49,501 nucleotides of DNA from Myxococcales bacterium (GCA_011526095.1 WYBA01000427.1:1-49501); one strand, 5' to 3'. Shown: positions 17,001-24,006, counted from the first letter of the stretch. The notes: generated by a model from the letters alone, not told the origin. A program made the numbers and translations.

Positions 17001-18915
17001 TCTCGGTCAGCGCGCCGCGGCCGGCGTCGTAGGTCGAGCACGTGTACGTCCCGTCAGGATCCTGCTGGCTCGTCGCCGTGCCCCAGATGCCGTACTCGGC
17101 GAGCGTGGTCACGACGTAGCTGGACGAGTCCTTCTTCCGCTTGATCTCCTTGCGGTAGCCGTCCTTGAGGACGTCGGTCGAGCTCCAGTACGTGTAGTCC
17201 GTCACGTCGTGGCTCCCGGACAGCGGGCCGTCGACCTGCGTCAACCGGCCGTAGGCGTCGTACGAGTACGACGTCGTGTACGAGTATGAGACGGTAGCTC
17301 CCGTGGCGTCCAGCGTGAACCCCTGGTCGTTCCGGGTCGCGACCTGGCCGCCGGCCGTGTACGTGTAGATCGACCGCGTGCAGTCGGTGGTGTTGCTGGC
17401 GTCGCAGCTCACCGACGGCTGGAACGCCTTGAGCTCGCTGAGGCGCCGGGTCTCGGTGACGCGCCCGGGGAAGTTGCTGTCCCCGTAGAAGAACCAGGTC
17501 TTGTGACCGCCGGCGTTCGTGGGATCCGAGTCCGTGTCGCCCCGCGCCATCAGCGTCACCATGCCGTCGCTGTTGCGCTGGTAGCTCGTCCAGGTCCCGT
17601 CGGCCTGCTCGGTCCCGGCCAGGTCGGGCGTCGAGCCCCAGTCGTACTCGGTCGTCGGTGCGCACGCGCCGGTGCAGCCCCCGGAACCTCCGCCGCCACC
17701 CGAGATCGCGGCGACGGTGTCGATGAGATCCTCGTCCGGCGAGGTGGTCGTGACGCACCGGGCCGCGCGGTAGCAGACGCCCGTGTTCGCGGCGGCCGGG
17801 TTGGTCTCGCCCGCGCACACGTAGTCCGAGCCGCAGTCTGCGTCGTCGTCACATGCGGTCGCGCTCGCCCGGTTGAACCCGATGACGAGCCCGCCCGAGC
17901 AGTCCGCGCGTGCGCCGCTGTAGTCGAACCCGATCTCGCCGGCCTCGGTCGTCGCCCTGACGACCTTGCCTGACGCGCCCGACAGGTACTGGTACGCGAT
18001 CAGGTCGTTGCTCCCCGCGTCGAGCACCTTGGTGAGGTAGCCGCTCGTGTACTGCATCGTCTGCACCGACGAGCCACCGATCGACACCGCCGTCGGGTTG
18101 CCGCTCGTGTACGTGATGGCCACGGTCACGCGCGTCGTCGGCGTGCCCCCGTCCACGGTCTGGTAGTCGACCGAGGTCACGACCGAGCCCGTGTACCCGA
18201 ACAGCAGCCGCTTCTTGCCGCTCGCATCGACGACCTTGTCCACCAGGCCGCTGCCGTTGTAGCTCACGGACAGCTTGTTGCCGACGCTGTCCTTGATCCC
18301 GGTCAGCTTGCCCGTCGGCGACGACCAGTCGTACTCGAGCACCTCACCGGTGAGGCTCCGCAGCTCCCAGCCGTACGGCGTGCTGGTCGACTGGCGCAGG
18401 TAGTCGGCGTGGAAGCCTTCCTGCGGCGTGTAGTAGTCGTGTCCGCCGCTCGTCGAGCTGTACTGGAACAGCACGTCGCGTCCATCCGGCAGGTGCACGA
18501 TGACCTGGTCCGGGTTCGGCGTCGTGTTCTTGTCCAGCCACGACATGTACTCGTGACCCCAGTGCGGCCCCATCGACGTCCGGTACGCCGGCGCGCCGCC
18601 GCCGGGCTCGTACTGGCTGACGTAGAACCGCTGGAACGTCAGCGATGGTCCGTACGGCGTGGCGATGTTGAGGTCCTGCGGCAGCCGGTACGTCACGTTG
18701 CCGCTCTTCGGCGCGATCTGCCCGGTCTGCGAGCAGTCCAGCGGCGACTCGCAGACGCCGGTCACGGCGGCCGGGTTGCAGCCCTCGTCCGCCATCAGAT
18801 CGCTGTCGTTGTCCACGCCGTCGCCGCAGGTCTCCGCGGCGCGCGCGGCGTGCGGGCTCGCGGCGATCCAGACGATCGCGACGGCGCTGGTGAGCAAGGC
18901 GCGGGTGCGGCGCAT
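14080..18915 (-). CDS. Secreted RHS/YD-repeat protein with Cys-rich tip
   Basis: 1611 aa. The ATG at 18915 has a strong GGGAGGAGG site 7 nt upstream and begins a Sec signal peptide (cleavage near ARA-AE). The mature N-terminus starts with the MopE-like motif CGDGVDNDSDLMADEGC. An RHS N-terminal domain follows (GNVTYRLPQDLN, TFQRFYV), then many YD repeats (YSYDAYGRLTQVDG, FTYDHLGRMLTADYG, FTWDDRGNRTGD, NAYDHKGRRVFKSY) to about residue 1300. The usual RHS core end (a DPxG-type motif) is not evident. The last ~300 residues are lower-GC, with Pro/Asp linkers and a Cys-rich end (CVRQC, CIRQCY). YD proteins form a closed shell around a C-terminal cargo; the cargo here is unrecognised. Co-transcribed with four other exported proteins. 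Confidence 0.92.
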   Translation of the reverse strand: MRRTRALLTSAVAIVWIAASPHAARAAETCGDGVDNDSDLMADEGCNPAAVTGVCESPLDCSQTGQIAPKSGNVTYRLPQDLNIATPYGPSLTFQRFYVSQYEPGGGAPAYRTSMGPHWGHEYMSWLDKNTTPNPDQVIVHLPDGRDVLFQYSSTSGGHDYYTPQEGFHADYLRQSTSTPYGWELRSLTGEVLEYDWSSPTGKLTGIKDSVGNKLSVSYNGSGLVDKVVDASGKKRLLFGYTGSVVTSVDYQTVDGGTPTTRVTVAITYTSGNPTAVSIGGSSVQTMQYTSGYLTKVLDAGSNDLIAYQYLSGASGKVVRATTEAGEIGFDYSGARADCSGGLVIGFNRASATACDDDADCGSDYVCAGETNPAAANTGVCYRAARCVTTTSPDEDLIDTVAAISGGGGGSGGCTGACAPTTEYDWGSTPDLAGTEQADGTWTSYQRNSDGMVTLMARGDTDSDPTNAGGHKTWFFYGDSNFPGRVTETRRLSELKAFQPSVSCDASNTTDCTRSIYTYTAGGQVATRNDQGFTLDATGATVSYSYTTSYSYDAYGRLTQVDGPLSGSHDVTDYTYWSSTDVLKDGYRKEIKRKKDSSSYVVTTLAEYGIWGTATSQQDPDGTYTCSTYDAGRGALTETRVAMAGQTSCGTVDGTDLVTTYTYDSALRLTRTQRPIGNCEHREYDTRGRIWKIKERDDCNAVSSGDTIQYNYATSGDVVQSIKYLDAAGNIKRELEYAYTDGMQLAQDINPVNKSYWKAFTYGSDGKLSQVDHENGLGKTAWLWDTLDREDALRRYKTASTYDEWDTSYAAQLGRPRQVEDDDAKSITTTWDDLGRKVKVVSPDSGTTLYVQDAAGRVVTMVEADGTAGEVSHAFTYDHLGRMLTADYGTENCGVGQPVDIEYGYDTPPVSCPGGATCARQAGRLAYVRSTLLCNASYGDKTLDQEVFYSYDAAGRVEQEYLRDDSGRVAAQSYEWDKNGNNTKVTAPSGTYMSWVFGSTDNSDRDKVSSLTRSGTTVASSFKWLPFGPVSSYRQQNLTNVNIKVDAKLTWNAAYRPASVLYEDMLGADLFQIVYSEDAKGRTTVRDYSSAATGVQDAYFTYDWQDRLLCDAAVSGSCPTSGTNLKSNINGSPPYTASNDRTQILHRHPSYGTYTYTFTLASGKDQIASMTTSPSTGTTTFTWDDRGNRTGDDSNAYSNDERTYTYDGRSNVRQITGKRYVWPSWQTYTLTNAYDHKGRRVFKSYSAGGSEAQWFFYYDLEDRLIEVKHTPNISSPSTYSIYQFYWVGRRAIAYWQIDYPAVTTTRRFLHSDESDRVLEAWSWPTSGYTARQWALNDDAFGWDEVVLGVAIFQPLRERGSFRYYDGETTSLNGSASGLRPPLLASASSARRVEDSLTATTFVPVASRTMFQRGPTAGGYARPSDYTEVLAEDGEACNKPGGPCCQGYSQNFEGTCVIDDSSMFGGSVWDGTLAGSACADAEWNGGWWDPGGCDIGEPLPPDDPSGDDQGADPDPENPNCNRPGAPPGSICNEGGVDNPRPPPHCVRQCLGPMDVGLQFCLNDGLHSPYECAELAAAFYQRCIRQCYTSPSDTGQATPWGHWHWVVNSITGD

Positions 18916-18917
18916 GA

Positions 18918-19451
18918 TCAGACCTCCTCCCGGAGCGACGCGACCGCGACCTCGACGACGCGGTCGTCGCGCTGCTCGCCGGCCGGCGCGGTGTCGATGA
19001 CATGGAAGACGTGCTCGTCGCCGACGACGACGGTGTGGGTCCGCGCGTAGCGGCGATCGAACCCGGGGGGCACGAACGTCAGCGAGAACGACACGCCCGG
19101 CACGTCGCCGTCGAGCGAGCGCTCGCGCTGGACCTCCGCGCCGGGCAGCCCGCGGACGACCGTCCGCGTCGCGCGCAGGACCTTGCGCGCCGGCGTGCTC
19201 GGCTCGCGTGGCACAGCCCGGACCACCAGCGTCCGTCGCGAGTCGGCGCCGGGCGTGAAGATCACCGCGCCGCGATCCCGCGTCGAGGTCCAGCCCGCCG
19301 GCACCTCGACGGAGAACCCGTCCTGCGGGTCGACGTAGCGCTCCGTCGGTGGGGCCTCCGGCTCCGCGGCGCAACCGGCGAGCATCAGCGCCCCGGTGAT
19401 CATCGTGAGCGCGAGCGCGCGTGAGCGCGAGGCACGGGCGGGGCGCGTCAT
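18918..19451 (-). CDS. PsbP/DcrB-like lipoprotein
   Basis: 177 aa. The ATG at 19451 overlaps the preceding stop by four bases (ATGA). The signal peptide ends in LAGC. The mature part opens with YVDPQDGFSVEVPAGW, the strand-turn-strand typical of PsbP-like/DUF1795 lipoproteins, and later has GFDRRYARTHTVVVGDEHVFHVIDTAP-type strands. The function of these periplasmic proteins is generally unknown. The stop is 2 nt from the RHS start, so the genes are tightly coupled. A host lipoprotein of similar fold lies at 23428-24006. Confidence 0.8.
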   Translation of the reverse strand: MTRPARASRSRALALTMITGALMLAGCAAEPEAPPTERYVDPQDGFSVEVPAGWTSTRDRGAVIFTPGADSRRTLVVRAVPREPSTPARKVLRATRTVVRGLPGAEVQRERSLDGDVPGVSFSLTFVPPGFDRRYARTHTVVVGDEHVFHVIDTAPAGEQRDDRVVEVAVASLREEV

Positions 19452-19867
19452 GGCACCACCCCCAGCGTGTCGACGCCCTCCAGCCCGCTCGCCCGCCGCG
19501 CCGCCTCCTGCACGCGCATCTCGCTCGTCGTCGCCCCCGCCGCCGAGAACGCGGCGTGGACGTCGGCGCCGTGCTGCGTGTCCGCCCACTCCGCCGTCCG
19601 GTCCGCCTCGGCCTTCTCGTCCTCCGTCAGGTCCTCCCACGTCGCCGCGCCCTCGTCGGCGGGGTGCAGCGTGAACGGATCGTGCGGCGGCGGTCCCGGC
19701 TCGATCGTCGGGTTGTCCTCGGCGACCTCGGTGACGACCTCCTCGTCCTCTCCCCCGAGATCACCGAGATCGTCAGTCTCCGCTTCCGCGGAGGGGGGGG
19801 GGGCATTCGCGATCGACAGCCCCAGCACGAGCGTGAACCCGACAGTCAGCACGTAATAGCGCGACAT
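19448..19867 (-). CDS. Acidic secreted protein with C11 tract, first gene of RHS operon
   Basis: 139 aa from the ATG at 19867; a GGGAGGGA site just upstream supports this start over a longer frame. A signal peptide (YYVLTVGFTLVLGLSIANA) is followed at once by a run of 11 C residues on the coding strand (19803-19793) encoding APPPS. The mature protein is strongly acidic (Asp/Glu about one in four) with an EDLTEDEKAEAD helix and no recognised domain. Slippage in the C11 run would shift the frame right after the signal peptide and uncouple translation of the genes behind it. The stop overlaps the next start (ATGA). Confidence 0.8.
   Translation of the reverse strand: MSRYYVLTVGFTLVLGLSIANAPPPSAEAETDDLGDLGGEDEEVVTEVAEDNPTIEPGPPPHDPFTLHPADEGAATWEDLTEDEKAEADRTAEWADTQHGADVHAAFSAAGATTSEMRVQEAARRASGLEGVDTLGVVP
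19793..19803 (-). repeat. Homopolymer G11 (C11 on coding strand)
   Basis: Eleven consecutive G residues on the plus strand lie within codons about 22-25 of the first RHS-operon gene. Tracts of this length are prone to slipped-strand mispairing, so phase-variable expression is possible. Confidence 0.6.
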
Positions 19868-19945
19868 CGTCCCTCCCTGCGGCGGACCTCGTTCCCTCCG
19901 GATCCGAGCCCGCGCTCGTTGTCCACGCGCGATGAGCCCCACCGC

Positions 19946-19964
19946 GCGATCTGGCCATCGCACA
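19946..19964. promoter_or_regulatory. 19-bp motif upstream of RHS operon
   Basis: GCGATCTGGCCATCGCACA is identical to 11611-11629 and lies about 80 bp upstream of the operon's first start codon. It has partial dyad symmetry (GCGAT...ATCGC). It could be an operator or the remnant of an insertion-sequence end. Confidence 0.3.
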
Positions 19965-19967
19965 ACT

Positions 19968-20549
19968 CGCGTGCTGTTCGCAACATGACTGATGGACAGC
20001 GTGCGCGAAATCCTGCCGCGCGTCGGGTCGCCTCACTCCGCCAGGGTGATTTACGCTCGCCGATGACCCCGCTCGGGTGATGGCCGCTGCTCGGGCGTGC
20101 AGCCCAAAGGTCCAGCCGACGATCGTTCGCTTCCACAACATTCGTGCGTGACGGCCGGCCGCGGCGCGGCGGTCGCCGGCTGTCGTAGTGCCGGCGAGGC
20201 GCCACGCCGCACGCATCGGCAGCGACGAGACGCCAGCACCTGCGTCGTCGATGCTGCGGCCGCCGCTGGCGCCCCCGGAGCGCGGGTCACACACGCCGCG
20301 TGCGTGCAGGCCCAGGTCGCCTCGGGTGGGCGGCTCGCGGTGCCGCAGCCGCCCAACGAGGTTGGAGTCACGCTCGACGCCGCGCTCCTCGGTCGGGTGC
20401 CGATGAAGGTGCTCATCTGGCTCGGCAGGGCATCATTGTGGCGGCGTCGGCCGCTGTTTGACGGACCGGCGTTGTAAGCACTGAGGACCCTGGCAGCCAT
20501 CCCGAGAACGCCGTACGAGGTCGAGGCCGATCGAGGGCCCTTCCTTGCC
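19968..20549. other. Stretch without a supported gene
   Basis: Open frames exist on both strands (for example 20097-20477 plus and 20051-20566 minus), but they are Ala/Arg/Pro-rich, resemble no family and overlap each other. I see no tRNA, terminator or repeat here. The region may be degraded island DNA. Confidence 0.4.
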
Positions 20550-21350
20550 GTGGTCGACACGAACATCGGCCTCGAGTTCTACCTGCGCATCGACATCGAC
20601 CGTGCTGTCGCGGAGCGGCGTCGTATCGGTTGGAGGGTCGGGAACGCGAGGGGAACGCTCTGGCTTGCAATGGCGCTCGACCACGTTGGTGCCAACACGC
20701 TAGGTCTTACAGACGAATTCCGCCGGAAGTACCAGTTCTTGGCGCCACGCGAGGGGCGCCACGCTGGGTGGCCCTCGGCCGTGACCCACTACGTGAAGCC
20801 GGCGGTTGCCGGTGGCTGGACGAACGTGACGTCGAACCGGGACGCAGGGCAAACAGGGACGAGCTGCGATCACGTCCTGGTAGCGATGGCGCGCGAACAC
20901 GGCGTCCCCATTGTGTCGCGAGCTGCTGATGTCCGGCGCTTCGCTCAGAACGCCGGCGTGGACTACTACGAACCGGAAGCGTTCGCTGCCCGGATCGACC
21001 TCTCGCTCGACGATGCTCGTAGGCGATTCTTCGAGCGCTTCGATGCGGGGTTGATCCCGTACCTCAACGACAATCTGGGACGAGAAAACGGAGTGGCCCA
21101 TTTAGGCCGCCGATGCGGCGCCGACGGTCAGGGTGATGTCGACGAGCCGTATTGGGATCGCGCCGCGTCGAGCTCTGCAACCACGCGGTCCACGAGCTCG
21201 CCGGGCGCGAGGACGCGTGCATGCGGGCCCCACTCGAGGATCCACGAGACGACAGGTGCGAGGGTGGCGCAGGGAAACGTGAGGCGGACGCGACCGTCGG
21301 GGAGGTCGTCGAGGCGCTGGGCGGGGTGCCAGAGGCGGGCGCGGACGTAG
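20550..21350 (+). CDS. PIN-domain-like protein, C-terminus doubtful
   Basis: The GTG at 20550 starts VVDTNIGLEFYL, the first strand and catalytic Asp of a PIN-type ribonuclease. A later CDHVLVAMAREHGVPIVSR supplies the second acidic site and the VPIVSR strand, followed by FAQNAGVDYYEPEAF. Similarity seems to end near residue 180 (about 21096). The last ~85 residues are antisense to the 3' end of the WYL gene and look like non-coding translation, so the original gene was probably truncated. The frame stays open upstream of the GTG to a stop near 20476. PIN proteins are often RNase toxins, but no antitoxin is recognisable beside it. Confidence 0.5.
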   Translation: MVDTNIGLEFYLRIDIDRAVAERRRIGWRVGNARGTLWLAMALDHVGANTLGLTDEFRRKYQFLAPREGRHAGWPSAVTHYVKPAVAGGWTNVTSNRDAGQTGTSCDHVLVAMAREHGVPIVSRAADVRRFAQNAGVDYYEPEAFAARIDLSLDDARRRFFERFDAGLIPYLNDNLGRENGVAHLGRRCGADGQGDVDEPYWDRAASSSATTRSTSSPGARTRACGPHSRIHETTGARVAQGNVRRTRPSGRSSRRWAGCQRRART

Positions 21351-22162
21351 GAAGCCCCGGCCTTGGAGAACTCGATGACGACGTCCTGCGCGGCGGCAGG
21401 GTCGCCGAGGTGGAGGCCGAAGGCGCCGTGCATGACGGTGGAGAGCTGGAAGTCGGCGGGTGGGGTGAACGGGGCGGCGCGGAGGAACTCGGCGTCGGTG
21501 AAGCGCTCGACGGCGAAGACGCCCACGCCGCCCGGCGGGATGGCGCGGCCGTCCTCGGGGCGCTTGAGGCGGCGGCCGACGACGTAGAGGCCGTGCTTGT
21601 AGAGGAGCATGGCGAACGGGGCGAGGTGGCCGCGCTGGGCGCGGCCGCGGCCGTCCTGGTAGGCGTAGCGGACGACCTTGCGGGAGAGAACGCCGGTGAG
21701 GAGGGCGTCGAGGATGTCCTCCTTGCCCTCGTACGCCTTGGTGCCGCCGTCCGGGACGTAGGCGAAGCGCTCGCCGAAGGTGGCGTGCTCGGCGCGCTCC
21801 TCGGGGCTCATGCGCTGCTCGAGCTTGCGCAGGATGCTGCTGACGTCCTCCCAGAGCGGGGTGCCGCGGAGGACGTCGAACATGCTGCGGATGGCGAGCA
21901 GGGTGTAGCGCTCGCGGCGCGTGATCGTGACGTTGCTGGTGGTGTGCTCGACGAGGCGCGCGGCGGCGCGGTGGTCGATGCGGACCAGCTCGATCTCGAA
22001 GCCGGCGTCCTGGAGGTCGGCGAGGTCTCGGCGGATGGTCTTCTCGCTGACGCCGAGGTCCTCGGCCAGCTCGACGAGCGGGCGTCCGAGCTTGAAGCCG
22101 CGCAGCCCGTCGAGGACTCGGAGCGCGCGGGCGACGGCGCCGATCTCACCGCGGCGGTACAT
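21128..22162 (-). CDS. HTH-WYL domain transcriptional regulator
   Basis: 344 aa. The N-terminal helix-turn-helix (about 8-60) contains VELAEDLGVSEKTIRRDLADL, a DeoR-like reader head. The middle holds a WYL-type domain (VRYAYQDGRG-x-x-QRGHLAPFAMLLYKHGLYVVGR) and the C-terminal part a WCX-like domain ending near VVAELDAARS. WYL regulators bind nucleic-acid-derived ligands and often control defence or mobile-element genes. A GAGGAG site lies about 6 nt before the ATG. It is divergent from the gene at 22221 with 58 bp between the starts, and probably controls that gene, itself, or both. Confidence 0.9.
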   Translation of the reverse strand: MYRRGEIGAVARALRVLDGLRGFKLGRPLVELAEDLGVSEKTIRRDLADLQDAGFEIELVRIDHRAAARLVEHTTSNVTITRRERYTLLAIRSMFDVLRGTPLWEDVSSILRKLEQRMSPEERAEHATFGERFAYVPDGGTKAYEGKEDILDALLTGVLSRKVVRYAYQDGRGRAQRGHLAPFAMLLYKHGLYVVGRRLKRPEDGRAIPPGGVGVFAVERFTDAEFLRAAPFTPPADFQLSTVMHGAFGLHLGDPAAAQDVVIEFSKAGASYVRARLWHPAQRLDDLPDGRVRLTFPCATLAPVVSWILEWGPHARVLAPGELVDRVVAELDAARSQYGSSTSP

Positions 22163-22220
22163 GCGTGCTCCTCGGCGCTGGCGAGCCGTGGCGGCCGCGG
22201 GTGTGCGAGATCATCGAGCC

Positions 22221-22586
22221 ATGAGCAGCGACGCGCGCGCCGAGTACCGCGAGATCATCGATGCCCTGGTCCACAGCTGTCGCGCGGGCCAGGGGCAGCT
22301 CGCTCGTCGTCGTGCGCAAGCGGGCCTGTGGAACCAGAACGCGGACGACAGGCCTGACGAGCTGCCGGACCAGCACGCGTTCAACGTGCTCCTCCGCAAG
22401 CTCGACGCCGCGGAGCGCGAGGTGCTCGGGGCGCTGCTCGCGCAGCAGTTCGTGAGCGGCGTGCACGAAGCGCTGGTCGTCCTCCATGCGCGTAACGTGC
22501 CGCCACTCGGTGACGCGTATGAGGGCACGCCCTACCACGACTTCGTGGGCCGGCTCGGTGGCTGGGAATGGCCGATCGGCCGGTAG
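22221..22586 (+). CDS. DUF6547-like hypothetical protein
   Basis: 121 aa starting with MSSDARAEYREIID. It has an N-terminal helix, a central helix (LRKLDAAEREVLGALLAQQ) followed by GVHEALVVLHA, and a C-terminal GTPYHDFVGRLGGWEWP that resembles the conserved end of DUF6547 proteins (HYDF...WP). The function is unknown and it appears soluble. It is transcribed divergently from the WYL regulator and lies just before the integrase remnant at the end of the island. Confidence 0.65.
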   Translation: MSSDARAEYREIIDALVHSCRAGQGQLARRRAQAGLWNQNADDRPDELPDQHAFNVLLRKLDAAEREVLGALLAQQFVSGVHEALVVLHARNVPPLGDAYEGTPYHDFVGRLGGWEWPIGR

Positions 22587-22619
22587 CTCACCGCGGAGGC
22601 TTGTGGATCCCTTCCCCGA

Positions 22620-22856
22620 TTGCAATCGCTGCGAAGGTCGTCTGGGGCTTCGGAGGTGCGCGCCCAGGTCCAGTCGCTCTACGAGAAGGCGTGGAGTGAC
22701 CGAAGTGTGCGCACATGGCCTGCGCCGGGCGCTCGCGACGCTGCCGACCAGTGCGGCGGCGACGCTCCCGCGGTGGCGCTGGCGCTGGCGCACGGAGAGG
22801 ATTGCCCCGGGTTCCCGCGAAGCCGAGAGCTCCGGCCTCTCAACCGGCTGAAATGA
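22620..22856 (+). pseudogene. Tyrosine recombinase (integrase) C-terminal remnant
   Basis: Reading across two compensating frameshifts gives VQSLYEKA, then GVTEVCAHGLRRALAT, then DQCGGDAPAVALALAHGED. These match the box II region of tyrosine recombinases: the HxLR motif (His codon at 22714, Arg codon at 22723) and the following LGH-type block, here LAH. The catalytic Tyr is not found. The remnant ends 4 bp before the tRNA-Leu 3' end, the usual place for an island integrase. The N-terminal and most of the catalytic domain are missing. Confidence 0.55.
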
Positions 22857-22858
22857 GC

Positions 22859-22915
22859 GTGCGAGAGAGGGGACTTGAACCCCTACGGGTGTTGCCCACG
22901 GGAACCTAAATCCCG
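22859..22915 (-). repeat. tRNA-proximal attachment-site copy
   Basis: This is the partner of the direct repeat at 11698-11754 (44 bp identical, 57 bp with two mismatches), overlapping the 3' part of the intact tRNA-Leu gene. Confidence 0.8.
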
Positions 22916-22942
22916 CGCGTCTACCAATTTCGCCACTCTCGC
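22861..22942 (-). tRNA. tRNA-Leu (anticodon UAG)
   Basis: An 82-nt cloverleaf: acceptor GCGAGAG pairs with CTCTCGC, the D arm contains AAATTGGTAGACGC, the anticodon stem is CGGGA/TCCCG with loop TTTAGGT (anticodon TAG), the long class II variable arm has the core GGGCAACACCC, and the T arm is AGGGG-TTCAAGT-CCCCT. CCA is not encoded. A TAGAAC box lies upstream of the 5' end. Its 3' part is duplicated at 11698-11754, marking the island boundary. Confidence 0.96.
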
Positions 22943-22972
22943 GTGGGCGGGTTCTAGCACGGGTCCGCGGCC

Positions 22973-23356
22973 GTGATACCAGCGGGACATGGGTTCCTCG
23001 ACTGGTGGGTCCCGGACGACGAGGCCGCGCGGCTGGCGCCGGGGGAGCGAGAGATCGTGCGCACGCTGGCGAACCAGACGGTCTCGGCGTGGCGCGCGAT
23101 CGGCGGCGAGCTGGTCGTGACCGATCGCAGGGTGATGTTCCGGCCGAACCGGGTCGACAGGGCGCTGGGCGGGCGGGTGTGGGTCGTGCCGCTGGCCGAG
23201 CTCGTCGACGTGGCGAAGAAGCCGCCGAACTTCGCGCCGTTCAGCGGCGGGCTGCGCAGCCGGCTGCGGCTGCGCACGCGCGATGGCGTCGACCACCTGT
23301 TCGTCGTGAACGGCCTGGGCGCGCTCGTCGCGCGCATCGCGGCCCTGCCGCGCTGA
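22973..23356 (+). CDS. GRAM-domain-like protein
   Basis: 127 aa from the GTG at 22973. After an N-terminal Trp-rich segment (FLDWWVPDDEAARLAPGE), the sequence GELVVTDRRVMFRPNRVDR and WVVPLAELVDVAKK has the strand order of GRAM/PH-like domains, ending with a C-terminal helix (NGLGALVARIAALP). GRAM domains bind membranes or lipids. No signal peptide is present, so it is likely cytosolic. It is the first gene to the right of the tRNA and is followed by a run of co-directional lipoprotein genes. Confidence 0.75.
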   Translation: MIPAGHGFLDWWVPDDEAARLAPGEREIVRTLANQTVSAWRAIGGELVVTDRRVMFRPNRVDRALGGRVWVVPLAELVDVAKKPPNFAPFSGGLRSRLRLRTRDGVDHLFVVNGLGALVARIAALPR

Positions 23357-23427
23357 CCGGCGAGCCACGTGCGGCGGCGCACGGCCGTGCGACCCGGCGG
23401 CGGCGGCGGCATCTCCCGGGTGAACCC

Positions 23428-24006
23428 ATGGAGATCTCGATGCACAAGTCCTGGAAGCTTCGCCTGTTCGGTACGTTCGCGCTGTCGCTCGGCCTGGTCG
23501 CGGCCGGGTGTGGAGGGAAGGCCGCGCCCGCGGCGGACCCGGCGCCCGCGCCCGCGGGCGACACGGCGGCGGTCGCCGACGACGGCGAGCGGGTCCACGC
23601 GGCGGCGCAGGTGAAGTTCCGCGTGCCGGCGAGCTGGAACGTCGACGAGTCGGACCCGGGCATCCTCACGATGACCTCGCCCGACGATACGGTCGGGCTG
23701 TCGCTGCTCGTCGTCGACGCGACCGACCTCGACGCGGCGCTCGCGCAGGTGGCGGCGGGCGTGCTCGACGAGCTGCACGACGTCACGTTCGACGGCGAGG
23801 CCGACCTGGTCGAGCTCAACGGCATGCCGGCCGGCTTCGTCGACGGCCACGCGGTCGTCGAGGGCGCGCCGGTCGAGCTCGGCATCGGCGCGGTGCAGAC
23901 GCCGACGGGCAAGTACCTGCTGATGATCGGCATGGCCGACGAGGGCACGCTGGCGGCGCACGAGCCCGCGGTGATGAGCGTGCTGGAGAGCATCCAGCCG
24001 CTGTGA
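23428..24006 (+). CDS. PsbP-like lipoprotein
   Basis: 192 aa from the ATG at 23428. The signal peptide ends in VAAGC, followed by a Pro/Ala linker. The mature domain starts with AAQVKFRVPASWNVDESD and continues ILTMTSPDDTVGLSLLVVDATDLD, the typical start of PsbP-like or DUF1795 periplasmic proteins; two more strand-turn units follow. No catalytic residues are evident. It lies 71 nt after the GRAM-like gene and 21 nt before another lipoprotein. It resembles in layout the island lipoprotein at 18918-19451. Confidence 0.8.
   Translation: MEISMHKSWKLRLFGTFALSLGLVAAGCGGKAAPAADPAPAPAGDTAAVADDGERVHAAAQVKFRVPASWNVDESDPGILTMTSPDDTVGLSLLVVDATDLDAALAQVAAGVLDELHDVTFDGEADLVELNGMPAGFVDGHAVVEGAPVELGIGAVQTPTGKYLLMIGMADEGTLAAHEPAVMSVLESIQPL

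Larger units (their letters stand above)
11698..22860. mobile_element. Decayed genomic island inserted at tRNA-Leu(UAG)
   Basis: The element is delimited by direct repeats of the tRNA-Leu 3' part (11698-11754 and 22859-22915), with the intact tRNA at the right end. A tyrosine-recombinase remnant (22620-22856) sits immediately inside the tRNA-proximal end. Cargo includes IS21 istA fragments, the exported RHS operon, a PIN-like ORF, a WYL regulator and a DUF6547-like gene. Parts of the island (about 12.8-14.9 kb) look clearly less GC-rich than the flanks. With only a frameshifted integrase it is probably immobile. The boundaries are seen; past mobility is inferred. Confidence 0.7.

Noticed and set aside
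20097..20477. 126-codon ORF just upstream of the PIN-like gene, considered as an antitoxin
   Set aside because: It has no DNA-binding motif, a biased composition and overlapping opposite frames; nothing supports it.
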